Positions 44,327-54,734 of a stretch of DNA of 64,000 bases are shown piece by piece. The translations under genes were made by a program, and so were the position numbers. Location: assembly GCF_021432765.1 (NCBI RefSeq), contig NZ_CP058908.1:3062001-3126000 (forward strand). The letters run 5' to 3'. Within the stretch, counting starts at the first letter, position 1; every line of letters starts with the position of its first letter. The notes beneath the pieces are model-generated. The model did no database searches and was not told the DNA's origin. It saw only the letters and a program-made list of their open reading frames with translations. The DNA comes from Pseudomonas phenolilytica. Lineage in GTDB: Bacteria > Pseudomonadota > Gammaproteobacteria > Pseudomonadales > Pseudomonadaceae.

Positions 44327-45196
44327 TCAGGGCCGCAACGCCAGTATTCGCCGTGCGCCCAGCGCGACCAGGATTCCGATCAGACTGCCAATCAGCAGGT
44401 CCGGGTAGCGCGATCCGCTCCAGGCGACCAGCGCTCCGGCCACGATCACACCGGCATTGATCAGCACATCGTTGGCGGAAAATATCCAGCTGGCACGCAT
44501 ATGCACGCCGCCTTCGCGATGTCGGTGAATCAGCAGCAGGCAGAGCACGTTGGCCAGCAAGGCGATGCTGGCGACGACCATCATCGACAGCGACTGCGGT
44601 TCGCTGCCGAAGACGAAGCGCCGCCCCACTTCGATCAGCAGCCCAATGGCAAGCAGCAACTGGAGCAGACCGGCGAGCCGCGCGGCGTTCATCTGCAGTT
44701 GGGCGCCACGGCCAACTGCATACAGCGCCACCCCGTAGACGGCGGCGTCGGCGAACATATCCAGCGAATCGCCGATCAGCCCGGCGGACTGGGCAATCAG
44801 TCCGGCGAACATCTCGGCCACGAACATGAAGGCATTGATCGCCAGCAGCAGCTTCAGGGTCCGCGCTTCGCCGGCCTCGTTCGCGCTGGCCGGCTGGGCA
44901 TCGACCGACGCCGCGCGGGTTTCGAGCAGCGTCGCCCCCAACCCGAGATTACCCAGCCGCTCGGCAATCGGCTCGATGGAACCGTCATGCGCAACCCGCA
45001 GCTGCCGGGCGGGAAGATCGAATGTTAGGCCGCCTGCCGACACGTGACCGTCTAGGGCCATGCGGATGATCCGCTCCTCCGCCGGGCAATCCATCTTCGG
45101 CACGTTGAACAGGCTGACCCAGCGACCGCCGTCCGCAGGCACGTGCGCTACCTCAGAAGTCGACGCGCAACTGCAGCGGCCACCGCAGTCACTCAT
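44327..45196 (-). CDS. CDF-like cation transporter with N-terminal metal-binding domain
   Basis: The 289-residue protein starts with a Cys-rich segment (CGGRCSC) and a heavy-metal-associated-like domain with MDCPAEE (about 35-90). It continues into five to six membrane helices with cation-efflux features (GLIGDSLDMFADAAVYGVALYAVG, ANDVLINAGVIVAGALVAW). CDF proteins exchange divalent metals for protons. The motif order matches small CzcD-like proteins found in arsenic/mercury islands. It overlaps the thioredoxin-like gene by four bases. The metal is unknown; a role in metalloid handling is suggested by the neighbours. Confidence 0.78.
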   Translation of the reverse strand: MSDCGGRCSCASTSEVAHVPADGGRWVSLFNVPKMDCPAEERIIRMALDGHVSAGGLTFDLPARQLRVAHDGSIEPIAERLGNLGLGATLLETRAASVDAQPASANEAGEARTLKLLLAINAFMFVAEMFAGLIAQSAGLIGDSLDMFADAAVYGVALYAVGRGAQLQMNAARLAGLLQLLLAIGLLIEVGRRFVFGSEPQSLSMMVVASIALLANVLCLLLIHRHREGGVHMRASWIFSANDVLINAGVIVAGALVAWSGSRYPDLLIGSLIGILVALGARRILALRP

Positions 45197-45429
45197 CGCG
45201 CCTGAATCAGCGCGGCGATTTCATCGGCCGTCAACACTTTGCCCGCCGACACGACTGTCTCATCGATGACCAGCGCCGGCGTGCTCATCACCCCGTAACG
45301 GGCAATTTCGCCGAAGTCGGTCACCTTGACCACCTCCGCCTCGCGCCCCAGCGCTGCCAGCGCCTGGCGCGTATTATCGGCCAGGGTCACGCACTTCCTG
45401 CAACCGGAACCCAGGATCTTGATCAGCAT
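45193..45429 (-). CDS. small thioredoxin-like redox protein
   Basis: This 78-residue protein is a thioredoxin/glutaredoxin-fold protein with an active-site C-x2-C (GCRKC) near the N-terminus and the cis-Pro segment STPALVIDE. Similar proteins accompany ArsP-type permeases, where they may reduce or deliver thiol-bound metalloids. It is 15 bp downstream of the permease gene and overlaps the CDF-like gene. Confidence 0.85.
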   Translation of the reverse strand: MLIKILGSGCRKCVTLADNTRQALAALGREAEVVKVTDFGEIARYGVMSTPALVIDETVVSAGKVLTADEIAALIQAR

Positions 45430-45444
45430 GGCGAAACTCCTATC

Positions 45445-46449
45445 TCAGATGAACAGGTAAGCAAATGCATTGAACAGGTAGCCGATCAGCATGATGCCCA
45501 TCAGCACGATGGCAATGAACAGCGCCAGCAGCGGCGCCTTGACCACTTTTTTCAGCATGATCAGCGACGGCAGCGACAGCGCGGTGACCGACATCATGAA
45601 CGCCAGTACGGTGCCCAGGCCAACGCCCTTGGCGACCAGCGCCTCGGCGATCGGCAGAGTGCCGAAGATGTCGGCGTACATCGGCGCGGCCACCAGCGTG
45701 GCCAGCGGCACCGACCACCAGTTGTCCTGGCCGATGACCTTTTCGATCAGACCCGCCGGAATCCAGTTGTGAATGGCAGCGCCGATGCCCACGCCGATCA
45801 GGATATACAGCCAAACCTTGCGGATGATCTCTCCCACCTGCTCGCGAGCGTAGGTCAGGCGGTCGCGCAGGGTGAGCTGTTCCTGTGGCAGGTCCAGGAC
45901 CTTCTGTTGCGTGACGAAGGCCTCGACGTACTGCTCCATCCCAGCCTTGCCAATCAGCGTCCCGCCGATCACTGCCAGCACGATGCCCACTACCACGTAG
46001 GCCAGCGCAATCGACCAGTTGAAGATGCTGGCCAACAGGATCATCGACGCCAGATCGACCAGCGGCGAGGAGATCAGGAACGAGAAGGTCACCGCCAGCG
46101 GCAATCCCGAGCTGGTGAAGCCGATGAACAGCGGGATCGACGAGCAGGAGCAGAACGGCGTGACCGTTCCCAGCAATGCGCCAGCGAGGTTGGCCCGAAA
46201 GCCGTGCATGCGGCCAAGGATGCGCCGCGTGCGCTCCGGCGGGAAATAGCTCTGAATCCAGGAGAGGCCGAAGATCAGCACCGACAGCAGGATGAAGATC
46301 TTGATCACGTCATAGATGAAGAAATGCAGACTGCCGCCGATCCGGCTGGCCATGTCCAGGCCGAGTATGTCCTCCACCAGCAGCCGCACCAGAGACGCCA
46401 GCCAGTCCATGCGCAACAACTGGTCGTTCAGCCACTTGAAGATTTCCAT
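45445..46449 (-). CDS. ArsP-type permease
   Basis: This 334-residue permease has eight or so hydrophobic helices and the signature TPFCSCSSIP, which in ArsP binds trivalent organoarsenicals. ArsP exports methylarsenite and aromatic arsenicals. The length is normal for the family. It lies between acr3 (10-bp gap) and the thioredoxin-like gene, so it is part of the leftward ars operon. Function as an organoarsenical exporter is inferred from motif plus context. Confidence 0.8.
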   Translation of the reverse strand: MEIFKWLNDQLLRMDWLASLVRLLVEDILGLDMASRIGGSLHFFIYDVIKIFILLSVLIFGLSWIQSYFPPERTRRILGRMHGFRANLAGALLGTVTPFCSCSSIPLFIGFTSSGLPLAVTFSFLISSPLVDLASMILLASIFNWSIALAYVVVGIVLAVIGGTLIGKAGMEQYVEAFVTQQKVLDLPQEQLTLRDRLTYAREQVGEIIRKVWLYILIGVGIGAAIHNWIPAGLIEKVIGQDNWWSVPLATLVAAPMYADIFGTLPIAEALVAKGVGLGTVLAFMMSVTALSLPSLIMLKKVVKAPLLALFIAIVLMGIMLIGYLFNAFAYLFI

Positions 46450-46459
46450 GAGTCGTTCC

Positions 46460-47539
46460 TCAGCTGCGCGGCAAGGCGCGCTCGTACCAGGCGCGGCTGC
46501 TGTTGACCATGCGCACCAGCCAGAGCATCACCGGAACTTCGATCAGTACGCCGACCACCGTGGCCAACGCCGCGCCGGAATCGAAACCATAGAGGACGAT
46601 GGCCACCGCCACCGCCAGCTCGAAGAAGTTGGAAGCGCCAATCATGGTCGCCGGACCAGCCACGTCGTGGCGAACCCTGAGACGGCGGCATAGCCAATAG
46701 CCGAGCGCGGCGATGAACAATGTCTGCAGCAGCAGCGGCACGGCAAGGATGCCGATCACCAGCGGCTGCGCGACGATGGTCTTGCCCTGGAAGGAGAACA
46801 ACAGCACCAGCGTGGCCAACAGAGCGACGATGGAGAACGGTGAAACCTTCGCCAGCACCGCCTGGAAATGCGCCTCTCCGCGCTTCATCAGCCGCGCGCG
46901 CAGGAACTGGGCGATGACCAACGGGATGACGATGTACATCACCACCGAGAGCAGCAATGTATCCCACGGCACCGGAATGGATGTCACCCCGAGCAGCAAC
47001 GCAACGATGGGAGCAAAAGCGAACACCATCACCAGGTCGTTGAGCGCCACCTGGGTGATAGTGAAGTTGGCGTTACCGTTGCACAAATAGCTCCAGACGA
47101 ACACCATCGCCGTGCAGGGTGCGGCGCCGAGCAGGATCAGTCCGGCCATGTAACTGTCCAGCTCGTCGGCCGGCAGCCACTTGGCGAACAGCACCTTGAT
47201 GAACAGCCAGCCGATCAGCGCCATGCTGAACGGCTTGACCCCCCAGTTGACGAACAACGTCACGGCCATGCCGGCCTTCTGCTCGCGGACCTCATGCAGC
47301 GCGCCGAAGTCGATCTTCATCAGCATCGGGACGATCATCACCCAGATCAGCACACCCACCGGGATGTTGACCTGCGCGATCTCCATGCCTCCCACAGCCT
47401 GCGCGGCCTCCGGCACGAGTAGCCCGAGCGCCGTGCCGAAGGCAATGCACAGGAATACCCACACCGTCAGGTAGCGCTCGAAGAAGCCCAGCGGAGCCGC
47501 CGCGGACCGCTTCATGGCGACCTCACATGCATTTGTCAT
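46460..47539 (-). CDS. acr3: arsenite efflux transporter Acr3
   Basis: This 359-residue protein has ten hydrophobic helices of the BART/Acr3 family with the essential Cys in GAAPCTAMVFVWSYL and the segment GASNFFELAVAVAI. It exports As(III) using the proton gradient. Two in-frame starts are plausible: 47539 (AAGGTGG upstream) and 47515 (TGAGG upstream). It is the first gene of the leftward ars operon and is divergent from the ArsC-ArsR fusion gene. Confidence 0.92.
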   Translation of the reverse strand: MTNACEVAMKRSAAAPLGFFERYLTVWVFLCIAFGTALGLLVPEAAQAVGGMEIAQVNIPVGVLIWVMIVPMLMKIDFGALHEVREQKAGMAVTLFVNWGVKPFSMALIGWLFIKVLFAKWLPADELDSYMAGLILLGAAPCTAMVFVWSYLCNGNANFTITQVALNDLVMVFAFAPIVALLLGVTSIPVPWDTLLLSVVMYIVIPLVIAQFLRARLMKRGEAHFQAVLAKVSPFSIVALLATLVLLFSFQGKTIVAQPLVIGILAVPLLLQTLFIAALGYWLCRRLRVRHDVAGPATMIGASNFFELAVAVAIVLYGFDSGAALATVVGVLIEVPVMLWLVRMVNSSRAWYERALPRS

Positions 47540-47559
47540 TTGCTGTCCACCTTGATACA

Positions 47560-47640
47560 CAAATTGACGATCACGATATTCGCTTTACCGTATATATTCA
47601 AAATAATATATTCAGCCATATACCAGTCTGACGAGGATCA
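47560..47640. promoter_or_regulatory. AT-rich divergent ars promoter/operator region
   Basis: The gap between acr3 and arsC-arsR is markedly AT-rich. It contains repeats of ATATATTC (47591-47613), a pattern like ArsR operator half-sites (ATTCA/TGAAT). It probably serves both operons, with the ArsR domain of the fusion protein as repressor. Confidence 0.5.
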
Positions 47641-47642
47641 AC

Positions 47643-48425
47643 ATGAGTCGGAGAAAACGTGTCCTGTTCCTCTGCGTGGCGAACTCCTCGCGCTCGCAAA
47701 TGGCGGAAGCGTTGCTGCGCCACATCGACTCCGAGCACTTCGAGGCCGTCAGTGCTGGTACCGCTCCCACCCAAGTGGATCCCCGCACCCGCGAAGCACT
47801 GGAACACCTGGGCGTGTCAACCGAGGGGCTTGTCAGCAAGTCCATCGAGCAGGTTGCGGGCCAGCCTTTCGACTATGTGATCACCCTGTGTGATAAATCC
47901 GCGCTGGAGTGCCTGTCGCTTCCCGGTACCGGCGAGTACATCGCCTGGAACTTCGCCGATCCGGCGGCAAGTACGCAGCCGGATGCCTATCGCAGGACGC
48001 TGCAGGATATCCACGAACGGCTGAGGATGTTCGTGCTGATCACCAGCAAACCAACCCGTGCAGTCGCGCAGAGCGATTCGCTATCGCCCGTCGAGCTGTT
48101 CAAATGCCTGGCCGACGAAACCCGTACGCGTATCGCGCTGCTCGTCAGTCTGGAGCAGGAACTGTGCGTGTGCGAACTGACCGCGGCACTGGACCAGGTC
48201 CAGCCCAAGATTTCCCGCCACCTCGCGCTGCTGCGCAGCTGCGGCCTGCTGGAGGATCGGCGTAACGGCCAATGGGTGTACTACCGCCTGCATCCGCAAC
48301 TGCCGGCATGGGTCACGGACATGCTCAAAGCGACCCTGGCGAACAACATCGAATGGCTGCGTCAGGACGTGCAACGCCTCTGGCAGATGCGCGACCGGCC
48401 TGGCCGCAAGCCCGCCTGCGACTGA
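47643..48425 (+). CDS. fused arsenate reductase (LMW-PTPase type) and ArsR repressor
   Basis: The 260-residue protein joins two functions. Residues 1-135 are a thioredoxin-linked arsenate reductase with Cys11 in the CVANSSRS loop and the redox pair Cys83/Cys90. Residues about 145-245 are an ArsR winged helix with the As(III) site ELCVCEL (Cys175, Cys177). One polypeptide thus reduces As(V) and senses the As(III) product. The order ArsC-then-ArsR in one frame is visible without stops. It has GAGG before the ATG and leads the rightward operon with arsH, the GAPDH gene and arsJ. Confidence 0.92.
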   Translation: MSRRKRVLFLCVANSSRSQMAEALLRHIDSEHFEAVSAGTAPTQVDPRTREALEHLGVSTEGLVSKSIEQVAGQPFDYVITLCDKSALECLSLPGTGEYIAWNFADPAASTQPDAYRRTLQDIHERLRMFVLITSKPTRAVAQSDSLSPVELFKCLADETRTRIALLVSLEQELCVCELTAALDQVQPKISRHLALLRSCGLLEDRRNGQWVYYRLHPQLPAWVTDMLKATLANNIEWLRQDVQRLWQMRDRPGRKPACD

Positions 48426-48463
48426 AACGCGGCCTGCACCCACCTCTTTACCGGATGAAGCCC

Positions 48464-49180
48464 ATGTCCAACGACCTGCCCAATATCGATGCCGAACTGC
48501 TCGACGCCCCCAGCATGGACAAGCTCGGCGTCATCGATGCGCCCACCACCCATTCGCCGCGCATCCTGTTGCTCTACGGCTCCAACCGCGAGCGCTCGTT
48601 CAGCCGGCTACTGACCCTGGAAGCCGCGCGCCTGCTCGAAAGCATGGGCGCCGAGACACGCATCTTCCACCCCGCCGGCCTGCCCCTGCCGGACGACGCA
48701 CCGGATGACCATCCCAAGGTGCGGGAACTGCGCGAACTGATGCAGTGGTCCGAAGGCCAGGTGTGGTGCTCGCCGGAGCGCCATGGCGCGATGAGCGCGG
48801 TGTTCAAGGCGCAGATCGACTGGGTGCCGCTGACGCTCGGTGCGGTGCGCCCGACGCAGGGCAAGACCCTGGCACTGATGCAGGTCTGCGGCGGCTCGCA
48901 GTCATTCAACGCGGTCAACCAGATGCGCGTACTCGGACGCTGGATGCGCATGTTCACCATCCCCAACCAGTCTTCCGTAGCCAAGGCGTGGCAGGAGTTC
49001 GACGAGAATGACCGCATGAAGCCTTCGTCCTACTACGACCGCGTGGTCGACGTGATGGAAGAGCTGCTCAAGTTCACCCTGCTGCTGCGCGGGCAAGCCG
49101 AGTATCTGGTCGACCGCTATTCCGAACGCAAGGAATCGGCCGAAGAGCTGTCCCGCCGCGTCAACCAGCGCAGCATCTAA
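48464..49180 (+). CDS. arsH: ArsH, NADPH-FMN oxidoreductase / methylarsenite oxidase
   Basis: This 238-residue flavodoxin-like protein has [11 protein letters not shown] (FMN phosphate loop), [18 protein letters not shown] and the C-terminal [14 protein letters not shown] of ArsH. ArsH oxidises trivalent organoarsenicals to less toxic forms. The start at 48464 (MSNDLPN) is preferred; an ATG nine bases earlier is possible. It is 38 bp after the arsC-arsR stop. Confidence 0.92.
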   Translation: MSNDLPNIDAELLDAPSMDKLGVIDAPTTHSPRILLLYGSNRERSFSRLLTLEAARLLESMGAETRIFHPAGLPLPDDAPDDHPKVRELRELMQWSEGQVWCSPERHGAMSAVFKAQIDWVPLTLGAVRPTQGKTLALMQVCGGSQSFNAVNQMRVLGRWMRMFTIPNQSSVAKAWQEFDENDRMKPSSYYDRVVDVMEELLKFTLLLRGQAEYLVDRYSERKESAEELSRRVNQRSI

Positions 49181-49209
49181 CAGGCTATCAATCCGTCAGA
49201 GACTCGATC

Positions 49210-50214
49210 ATGACCATCAAAGTAGGCATCAACGGCTTCGGCCGCATCGGACGCTTGGCCCTGCGCGCAGCATGGGGCTGGCCGGAGCTGGAGTTCGTGC
49301 AAGTCAACGATCCGGCCGGCGACGCCGCGACCCACGCCCACCTGCTCAACTTCGATTCCGTGCACGGTCGCTGGCAGCATGAGGCGCGCAGCGAAGGCGA
49401 CTGCATCGTGATCGGCGGCAAGCGCATCCGGGTCAGCGCGAACAAAGCCATCGCCGACACCGACTGGAGCGGCTGCGATCTGGTGATCGAGGCCAGCGGC
49501 AAGATGAAGACGGTCGCGGTACTGCAGGGCTACCTCGACCAGGGCGTCAAGCGTGTGGTGGTCAGCGCGCCGGTCAAGGAACCAGGCGCACTGAACATCG
49601 TCATGGGCGTCAACGACCAGCTGTTCGACCCGACGCAACACCGCATCGTCACCGCCGCCTCCTGCACCACCAACTGCCTGGCACCGGTGGTCAAGGTCAT
49701 CCACGAGTCGCTCGGCATCCGTCACGGCTCGATCACCACCATCCACGATCTGACCAACACGCAAAGCATCCTCGACCAGCCGCACAAGGACCTGCGCCGC
49801 GCCCGCGCTTCGGGCATGAGCCTGATCCCCACCACCACCGGCTCGGCCACGGCGATCGCGGAAATCTTTCCCGAGCTGCGCGGCAAGCTCAACGGCCACG
49901 CGGTGCGGGTGCCGCTGGCCAACGCCTCGTTGACCGACTGCGTGTTCGAGGTCGAGCGCGCCACCAGCGTCGAGGAAGTGAACCAGCTGCTCAAAGCTGC
50001 TGCCGATGGTCCGCTCCAGGGCATCCTCGGCTACGAGGAACGCCCGCTGGTTTCCATCGATTACCGCACCGACCCGCGTTCATCGATCATCGATGCGCTG
50101 TCGACCATGGTGGTCAACGGCACGCAGGTGAAGATCTACGCCTGGTACGACAACGAGTGGGGCTACGCCAATCGCACCGTGGAACTGGCGCGCAAGGTCG
50201 CTCTGGCCGGCTGA
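49210..50214 (+). CDS. arsenic-linked glyceraldehyde-3-phosphate dehydrogenase
   Basis: This 334-residue GAPDH has the NAD fold [14 protein letters not shown], the catalytic Cys in [11 protein letters not shown] and [10 protein letters not shown] at the end. In arsJ operons this enzyme makes 1-arseno-3-phosphoglycerate from glyceraldehyde-3-phosphate and arsenate, and ArsJ exports the product. Its position between arsH and arsJ supports this rather than central glycolysis. Confidence 0.9.
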   Translation: MTIKVGINGFGRIGRLALRAAWGWPELEFVQVNDPAGDAATHAHLLNFDSVHGRWQHEARSEGDCIVIGGKRIRVSANKAIADTDWSGCDLVIEASGKMKTVAVLQGYLDQGVKRVVVSAPVKEPGALNIVMGVNDQLFDPTQHRIVTAASCTTNCLAPVVKVIHESLGIRHGSITTIHDLTNTQSILDQPHKDLRRARASGMSLIPTTTGSATAIAEIFPELRGKLNGHAVRVPLANASLTDCVFEVERATSVEEVNQLLKAAADGPLQGILGYEERPLVSIDYRTDPRSSIIDALSTMVVNGTQVKIYAWYDNEWGYANRTVELARKVALAG

Positions 50215-50255
50215 GGCCGGCCTTGCCGTTCAGGTGGAAGATCGCTGAGCGCGTT

Positions 50256-50298
50256 TTTTCCACCCTACGGTATCGATCGCGGATCGTAGGGTGGAAAA
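50256..50298. repeat. intergenic inverted repeat with CGTAGGGTGGA core
   Basis: Perfect 14-bp arms TTTTCCACCCTACG (50256-50269) and CGTAGGGTGGAAAA (50285-50298) flank 15 bases between the GAPDH gene and arsJ. The core matches the repeat at 5107. It could fold in mRNA and separate expression of the two genes. Confidence 0.6.
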
Positions 50299-50350
50299 CG
50301 GCCACCGGCCTTTTCCACCTGCTACCCATCACGCCGGCCTGGAACCGTTC

Positions 50351-51565
50351 ATGCGCGCCCTCACCCGCCTCTCTCCCGAAATCCGCCAGTACCTACTGAT
50401 CACCGGCAATTACTGGGCATTCACCCTCACCGATGGCGCGCTGCGCATGCTGGTGGTGCTGCATTTTCATGCGCTGGGCTATACGCCGCTGCAGATCGCG
50501 GCGTTGTTCTTGTTCTACGAAATCTTCGGGGTGGTGACCAATCTGGTGGGTGGCTATCTCGGCGCACGCCTGGGGCTCAATCGCACCATGAACATCGGCC
50601 TGGGCATGCAGGTGGCGGCGTTGCTGATGCTCACGGTGCCAGCCGCGCTGCTCACCGTACCCTGGGTGATGGCCGCGCAGGCGCTGTCCGGCATTGCCAA
50701 AGACCTCAACAAGATGAGCGCCAAGAGTTCGATCAAGCTGCTGGTGGCCGACGGACAGCAAGGCACGCTGTACAAGTGGGTGGCGATCCTCACCGGCTCG
50801 AAGAATGCGCTCAAGGGCGTCGGTTTCTTTCTTGGCGGCGCCCTGCTCGCCGTGCTCGGTTTCCAGGGCGCGCTGCTGGCGATGGCAGCCGTGCTGGCGC
50901 TGATCTGGTTCGCCAGCCTGGCGCTCCTGAAGCAGGACCTCGGCAAAGCCAAGGCCAAGCCGAAGTTTCGCGATCTGTTGTCCAAGAGCCGGGCGATCAA
51001 CGTGCTGTCGGCCGCGCGGCTGTTCCTGTTCGGTGCGCGCGACGTGTGGTTCGTCGTTGCCCTGCCGGTCTATCTCGCCAGCGTGTTCGGTTGGGATGTC
51101 TGGCAGGTCGGCGGTTTCCTCGCCGTCTGGGTGATCGGCTACGGCGTGGTGCAGAGCCTTGCGCCTTACCTCACCGGCAAGCGCCGAGGTCAGGCACCGG
51201 GTGGCCGCGCCGCCTTTGCCTGGGCGGTGCCGCTCGCTGCGTTACCGGCAGCCATCGCGCTGGGCCTCGCCGGCGGTTGGCCAGCGCAGACCGTGCTGAT
51301 CGTCGGCCTACTGGCATTCGGTGCCCTGTTCGCGGTGAATTCCGCGCTGCACAGTTACCTGATCGTCAGTTATGCCAAGGTTGACGGCGTGTCGCTGGAC
51401 GTCGGCTTCTACTACATGTCCAACGCCCTCGGCCGGTTGCTCGGCACGCTGCTTTCCGGCTGGGTCTATCAGGCCTATGGACTCACGGCCTGCCTGTGGA
51501 TTTCCAGTGCATTCGTCCTGTTCGCCGCGCTGGTTTCCCTCGGCCTGCCACGTCAGCACGCGTAG
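50351..51565 (+). CDS. arsJ: ArsJ, MFS exporter of 1-arseno-3-phosphoglycerate
   Basis: This 404-residue MFS protein starts with RQYLLITGNYWAFTLTDGALRML and has KDLNKMSAKSSIKLLV, which are typical of ArsJ. It exports the unstable arsenoglycerate made by the adjacent GAPDH, giving arsenate resistance. The start at 50351 avoids the inverted repeat upstream. It ends 46 bp from the convergent cusA stop. Confidence 0.92.
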   Translation: MRALTRLSPEIRQYLLITGNYWAFTLTDGALRMLVVLHFHALGYTPLQIAALFLFYEIFGVVTNLVGGYLGARLGLNRTMNIGLGMQVAALLMLTVPAALLTVPWVMAAQALSGIAKDLNKMSAKSSIKLLVADGQQGTLYKWVAILTGSKNALKGVGFFLGGALLAVLGFQGALLAMAAVLALIWFASLALLKQDLGKAKAKPKFRDLLSKSRAINVLSAARLFLFGARDVWFVVALPVYLASVFGWDVWQVGGFLAVWVIGYGVVQSLAPYLTGKRRGQAPGGRAAFAWAVPLAALPAAIALGLAGGWPAQTVLIVGLLAFGALFAVNSALHSYLIVSYAKVDGVSLDVGFYYMSNALGRLLGTLLSGWVYQAYGLTACLWISSAFVLFAALVSLGLPRQHA

Positions 51566-51611
51566 ACGAGGCAGCGGACGAGCATCGCATGCCCGCCGCT
51601 GCCCCGCCGGA

Positions 51612-54600
51612 CTAGCGGCGCGGGCGGCGCATCAACCGATAGGCCGCCGGCAACACGAACAGCGACAACAGCGGCGCGCTCAACATGCCACCGACCATCG
51701 GTGCGGCGATGCGGCTCATCACCTCGCTGCCGGTACCGGCACCGAGCAGGATCGGCAGCAAACCGGCGACGATCACCGCGACGGTCATCGCCTTGGGCCG
51801 CACACGTTGCACGGCGCCTTCGCGGATGGCCTCGCACAGCGCCGCCTCGTCATGCCGGTCGGCCTCCTGACGGTCGCTCCAGGCATGCTTGAGGTACAGC
51901 AGCATGATCACCCCGAACTCCGCCGCCACCCCGGCCAGGGCGATGAAGCCGACGCCGGTCGCCACCGACAGGTTGTAGCCCATCAGGTAGAGGAACCAGA
52001 CGCCACCGGTCAGCGCGAACGGCAACGTGAGCATGATCAGCAGCGCCTCATCGATACGCCCGAAGGTCAGGTAGAGCAGCACGAAGATGATCAGCAGCGT
52101 CGCCGGTACCACCAGCTTGAGCCGCTCGTTGGCGCGTTCGAGGTACTCGAACTGGCCGGAGTAGCTCAGGCTCATGCCCGGTTGCAGTTCGACGCCGGCG
52201 CTCACCGCCTGCCGCAGGTCCGCCACCACCGAGGCGATGTCGCGCCCGCGCACATCGACGTACACCCAGCCGGACAGCCGCGCGTTCTCGCTGCGCAGCA
52301 TCGGTGGGCCATCGCTGATACGCACCCGCGCCACGCTGCCGAGGGTGATCTGCGCGCCCTGTGGCGTAAGGATCGGCAACTGCTCCAGAGCCTGCGGCGA
52401 GTCGCGCCATTCACGCGGGTAACGCACGCTGATCGGGTAACGCGCCAGGCCTTCCACTGTTTCGCCGACGGTTTCGCCGCCGATGGCGCCGGCGACGATG
52501 GCCTGCACGTCAGCGATGTTCAGCCCGTAGCGCGCGGCGTCCTGACGGTCGATGTCGATATCGATGTAGCGCCCGCCGACCAATCGCTCAGCGAGCGCCG
52601 AACTGACGCCCGGCACTGTCTTGGCAATGGCTTCGACCTGCTGGCTGACCCGGTCGATTTCCTCCAGATTGGCGCCGGCGATCTTGACCCCGATGGGGCT
52701 CTTGATGCCGGTGGCAAGCATGTCGATGCGGTTGCGGATCGGGGGAATCCAGATATTGGTCAGTCCCGGCACCTGCACCGCGCGGTCCAGCTCCTCCACC
52801 AGTTTCTCCGGGGTCATGCCGGCGCGCCACTGCTCGCGCGGTTTGAACTGAATGGTGGTCTCGAACATTTCCAGCGGCGCCGGGTCGGTAGCCGACTCGG
52901 CGCGCCCGGCCTTGCCGAACACCGTGGCAACTTCCGGCACCGTGCGAATCATCCGGTCGGTCTGCTGCAACAGCTGCGCGGCCTTCTGCGCCGACAGCCC
53001 CGGCAGTGCCGACGGCATGTAGAGCAGGTCGCCCTCGTCCATCGGCGGGAGGAACTCGCCGCCCAGCCGAGTCATCGGCCACAGCGTGGTCGCCAGGATC
53101 AGCAGCGCGGCGACCAGGGTGGTTTTCGGATACTCCAGCACCGCGTCGAGCGCCGGCCGGTAAACCCGGATCAGTCCGCGGTTGAGCGGATTGCGCGTCT
53201 CATCCGGCAGCCGGCCGCGAATCCAGTAGCCCATCAGCACCGGCACCAGCGTCACCGAAAGCCCGGCAGCAGCAGCCATCGCGTAGGTCTTGGTAAACGC
53301 CAGCGGGCCGAACAGCCGGCCTTCCTGCGCTTCGAGGGTGAACACCGGTATGAATGACAGCGTGATGATCAGCAGGCAGAAGAACAGCGCCGGGCCGACC
53401 TCCTGCGCCGCCTCGGTCATCACCCGCCAGTGCTCCTCGCCTTCCAGTGTCCGGCCGGGATTGGCATGCCGCCAGGCCTCGGCCTTCTTGTGCGCGTTCT
53501 CGATCATCACCACCGCTGCATCGACCATCGCGCCGATGGCGATGGCAATGCCGCCCAGCGACATGATGTTGGCGTTGATGCCCTGGTAACGCATCACCGC
53601 AAAGGCCAGCAGCACGCCGATCGGCAGCGAGACAATGGCCACCAGCGATGAGCGCAGGTGCCAGAGGAACAGCCCGCAAACCAGTGCGACGACGATGAAC
53701 TCCTCCAGTAGCTTGAAGCTCAGGTTGTGCACCGCGCGGTCGATCAGCTGGCTGCGGTCGTAGGTAGTGACGATCTCCACGCCCTGCGGCAGGCTCTTCT
53801 TCAACTCGTCGAGCTTGGCATGCACGGCCGCCAGGGTTTCCCGCGCGTTCTTGCCGCTGCGCAGGATGATCACGCCACCGACGGTTTCCCCTTCACCGTC
53901 CATTTCGGCGATGCCGCGGCGCATCTCCGGGCCGAGCTGAATGTGCGCGACATCGCCGAGCGTCACCGGCACCCCGGCGGCGCTGAGCTGCAACGGAATC
54001 TGGCGGAAGTCGTCGAGCGTCTGCAGGTAGCCCGAGGCGCGCACCATGTACTCGGTTTCCGCGAGTTCCAGCACCGCACCGCCGGTTTCCTGGTTGGCGC
54101 TGCCGATGGCCTCGGTCACCTGCGCCTGGGTTATGCCGAAGCTGGCCAGCTTCAGCGGGTCGAGCAGCACCTGGTATTGGCGGACCATGCCGCCGATGGT
54201 GGCGACCTCGGCGACGTTCGGCAGGGTGATCAGCTCGAACTTGAGGAACCAGTCCTGCAGGCTGCGCAGTTGCGCCAGGTCGTGCGTGCCGCTGCGGTCG
54301 ACTAGCGCGTACTGGTAGATCCAGCCGACACCGGTCGCGTCCGGGCCCAGCGACGGTTTGGCGCCGTCCGGCAACCGGCTCTGCACCTGGCTCAGGTACT
54401 CCAGCACTCGTGAGCGCGCCCAGTACAGGTCGGTGCCATCCTCGAACAGCACGTAGACGAAGCTGTCGCCGAAGAACGAATAGCCGCGCACCGTCTTTGC
54501 CCCGGGCACCGAGAGCATGGTGGTGGTCAGCGGATAAGTGATCTGGTTCTCGACGATCTGCGGCGCCTGTCCCGGATACGGCGTGCGGATGATCACCTGC

Positions 54601-54734
54601 ACGTCGGACAGGTCCGGCAGCGCGTCGATTGGCGTGGTGCGCAGCGACCAGATGCCCACCGCGGTCATCAGCAGCGTCGCCAGCAGTACCAGAAAGCGGT
54701 TGACCACCGACCAGCGAATCAGCGCGGCGATCAT
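51612..54734 (-). CDS. cusA: heavy-metal RND efflux pump, CusA type
   Basis: This 1040-residue RND transporter has twelve membrane helices and two large periplasmic loops. It shows [17 protein letters not shown], the helix-4 proton-relay region in the form typical of CusA/SilA rather than CzcA, and [17 protein letters not shown]. It pumps Cu(I)/Ag(I) from the periplasm through CusB and CusC. Its start overlaps the cusB stop (ATGA). The metal specificity is inferred from motif and from the fused CusF-like domain in CusB. Confidence 0.9.
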   Translation of the reverse strand: MIAALIRWSVVNRFLVLLATLLMTAVGIWSLRTTPIDALPDLSDVQVIIRTPYPGQAPQIVENQITYPLTTTMLSVPGAKTVRGYSFFGDSFVYVLFEDGTDLYWARSRVLEYLSQVQSRLPDGAKPSLGPDATGVGWIYQYALVDRSGTHDLAQLRSLQDWFLKFELITLPNVAEVATIGGMVRQYQVLLDPLKLASFGITQAQVTEAIGSANQETGGAVLELAETEYMVRASGYLQTLDDFRQIPLQLSAAGVPVTLGDVAHIQLGPEMRRGIAEMDGEGETVGGVIILRSGKNARETLAAVHAKLDELKKSLPQGVEIVTTYDRSQLIDRAVHNLSFKLLEEFIVVALVCGLFLWHLRSSLVAIVSLPIGVLLAFAVMRYQGINANIMSLGGIAIAIGAMVDAAVVMIENAHKKAEAWRHANPGRTLEGEEHWRVMTEAAQEVGPALFFCLLIITLSFIPVFTLEAQEGRLFGPLAFTKTYAMAAAAGLSVTLVPVLMGYWIRGRLPDETRNPLNRGLIRVYRPALDAVLEYPKTTLVAALLILATTLWPMTRLGGEFLPPMDEGDLLYMPSALPGLSAQKAAQLLQQTDRMIRTVPEVATVFGKAGRAESATDPAPLEMFETTIQFKPREQWRAGMTPEKLVEELDRAVQVPGLTNIWIPPIRNRIDMLATGIKSPIGVKIAGANLEEIDRVSQQVEAIAKTVPGVSSALAERLVGGRYIDIDIDRQDAARYGLNIADVQAIVAGAIGGETVGETVEGLARYPISVRYPREWRDSPQALEQLPILTPQGAQITLGSVARVRISDGPPMLRSENARLSGWVYVDVRGRDIASVVADLRQAVSAGVELQPGMSLSYSGQFEYLERANERLKLVVPATLLIIFVLLYLTFGRIDEALLIMLTLPFALTGGVWFLYLMGYNLSVATGVGFIALAGVAAEFGVIMLLYLKHAWSDRQEADRHDEAALCEAIREGAVQRVRPKAMTVAVIVAGLLPILLGAGTGSEVMSRIAAPMVGGMLSAPLLSLFVLPAAYRLMRRPRR

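Noticed and set aside
51566..51611. Terminator between arsJ and cusA
   Set aside because: An 8-bp arm pair (GGCAGCGG / CCGCTGCC) exists, but the loop is large and no T-run follows.
51372..53357. A 661-codon plus-strand frame opposite cusA
   Set aside because: Overlaps the end of arsJ and most of cusA, and its product is repetitive Arg/Gln/His sequence without a fold.
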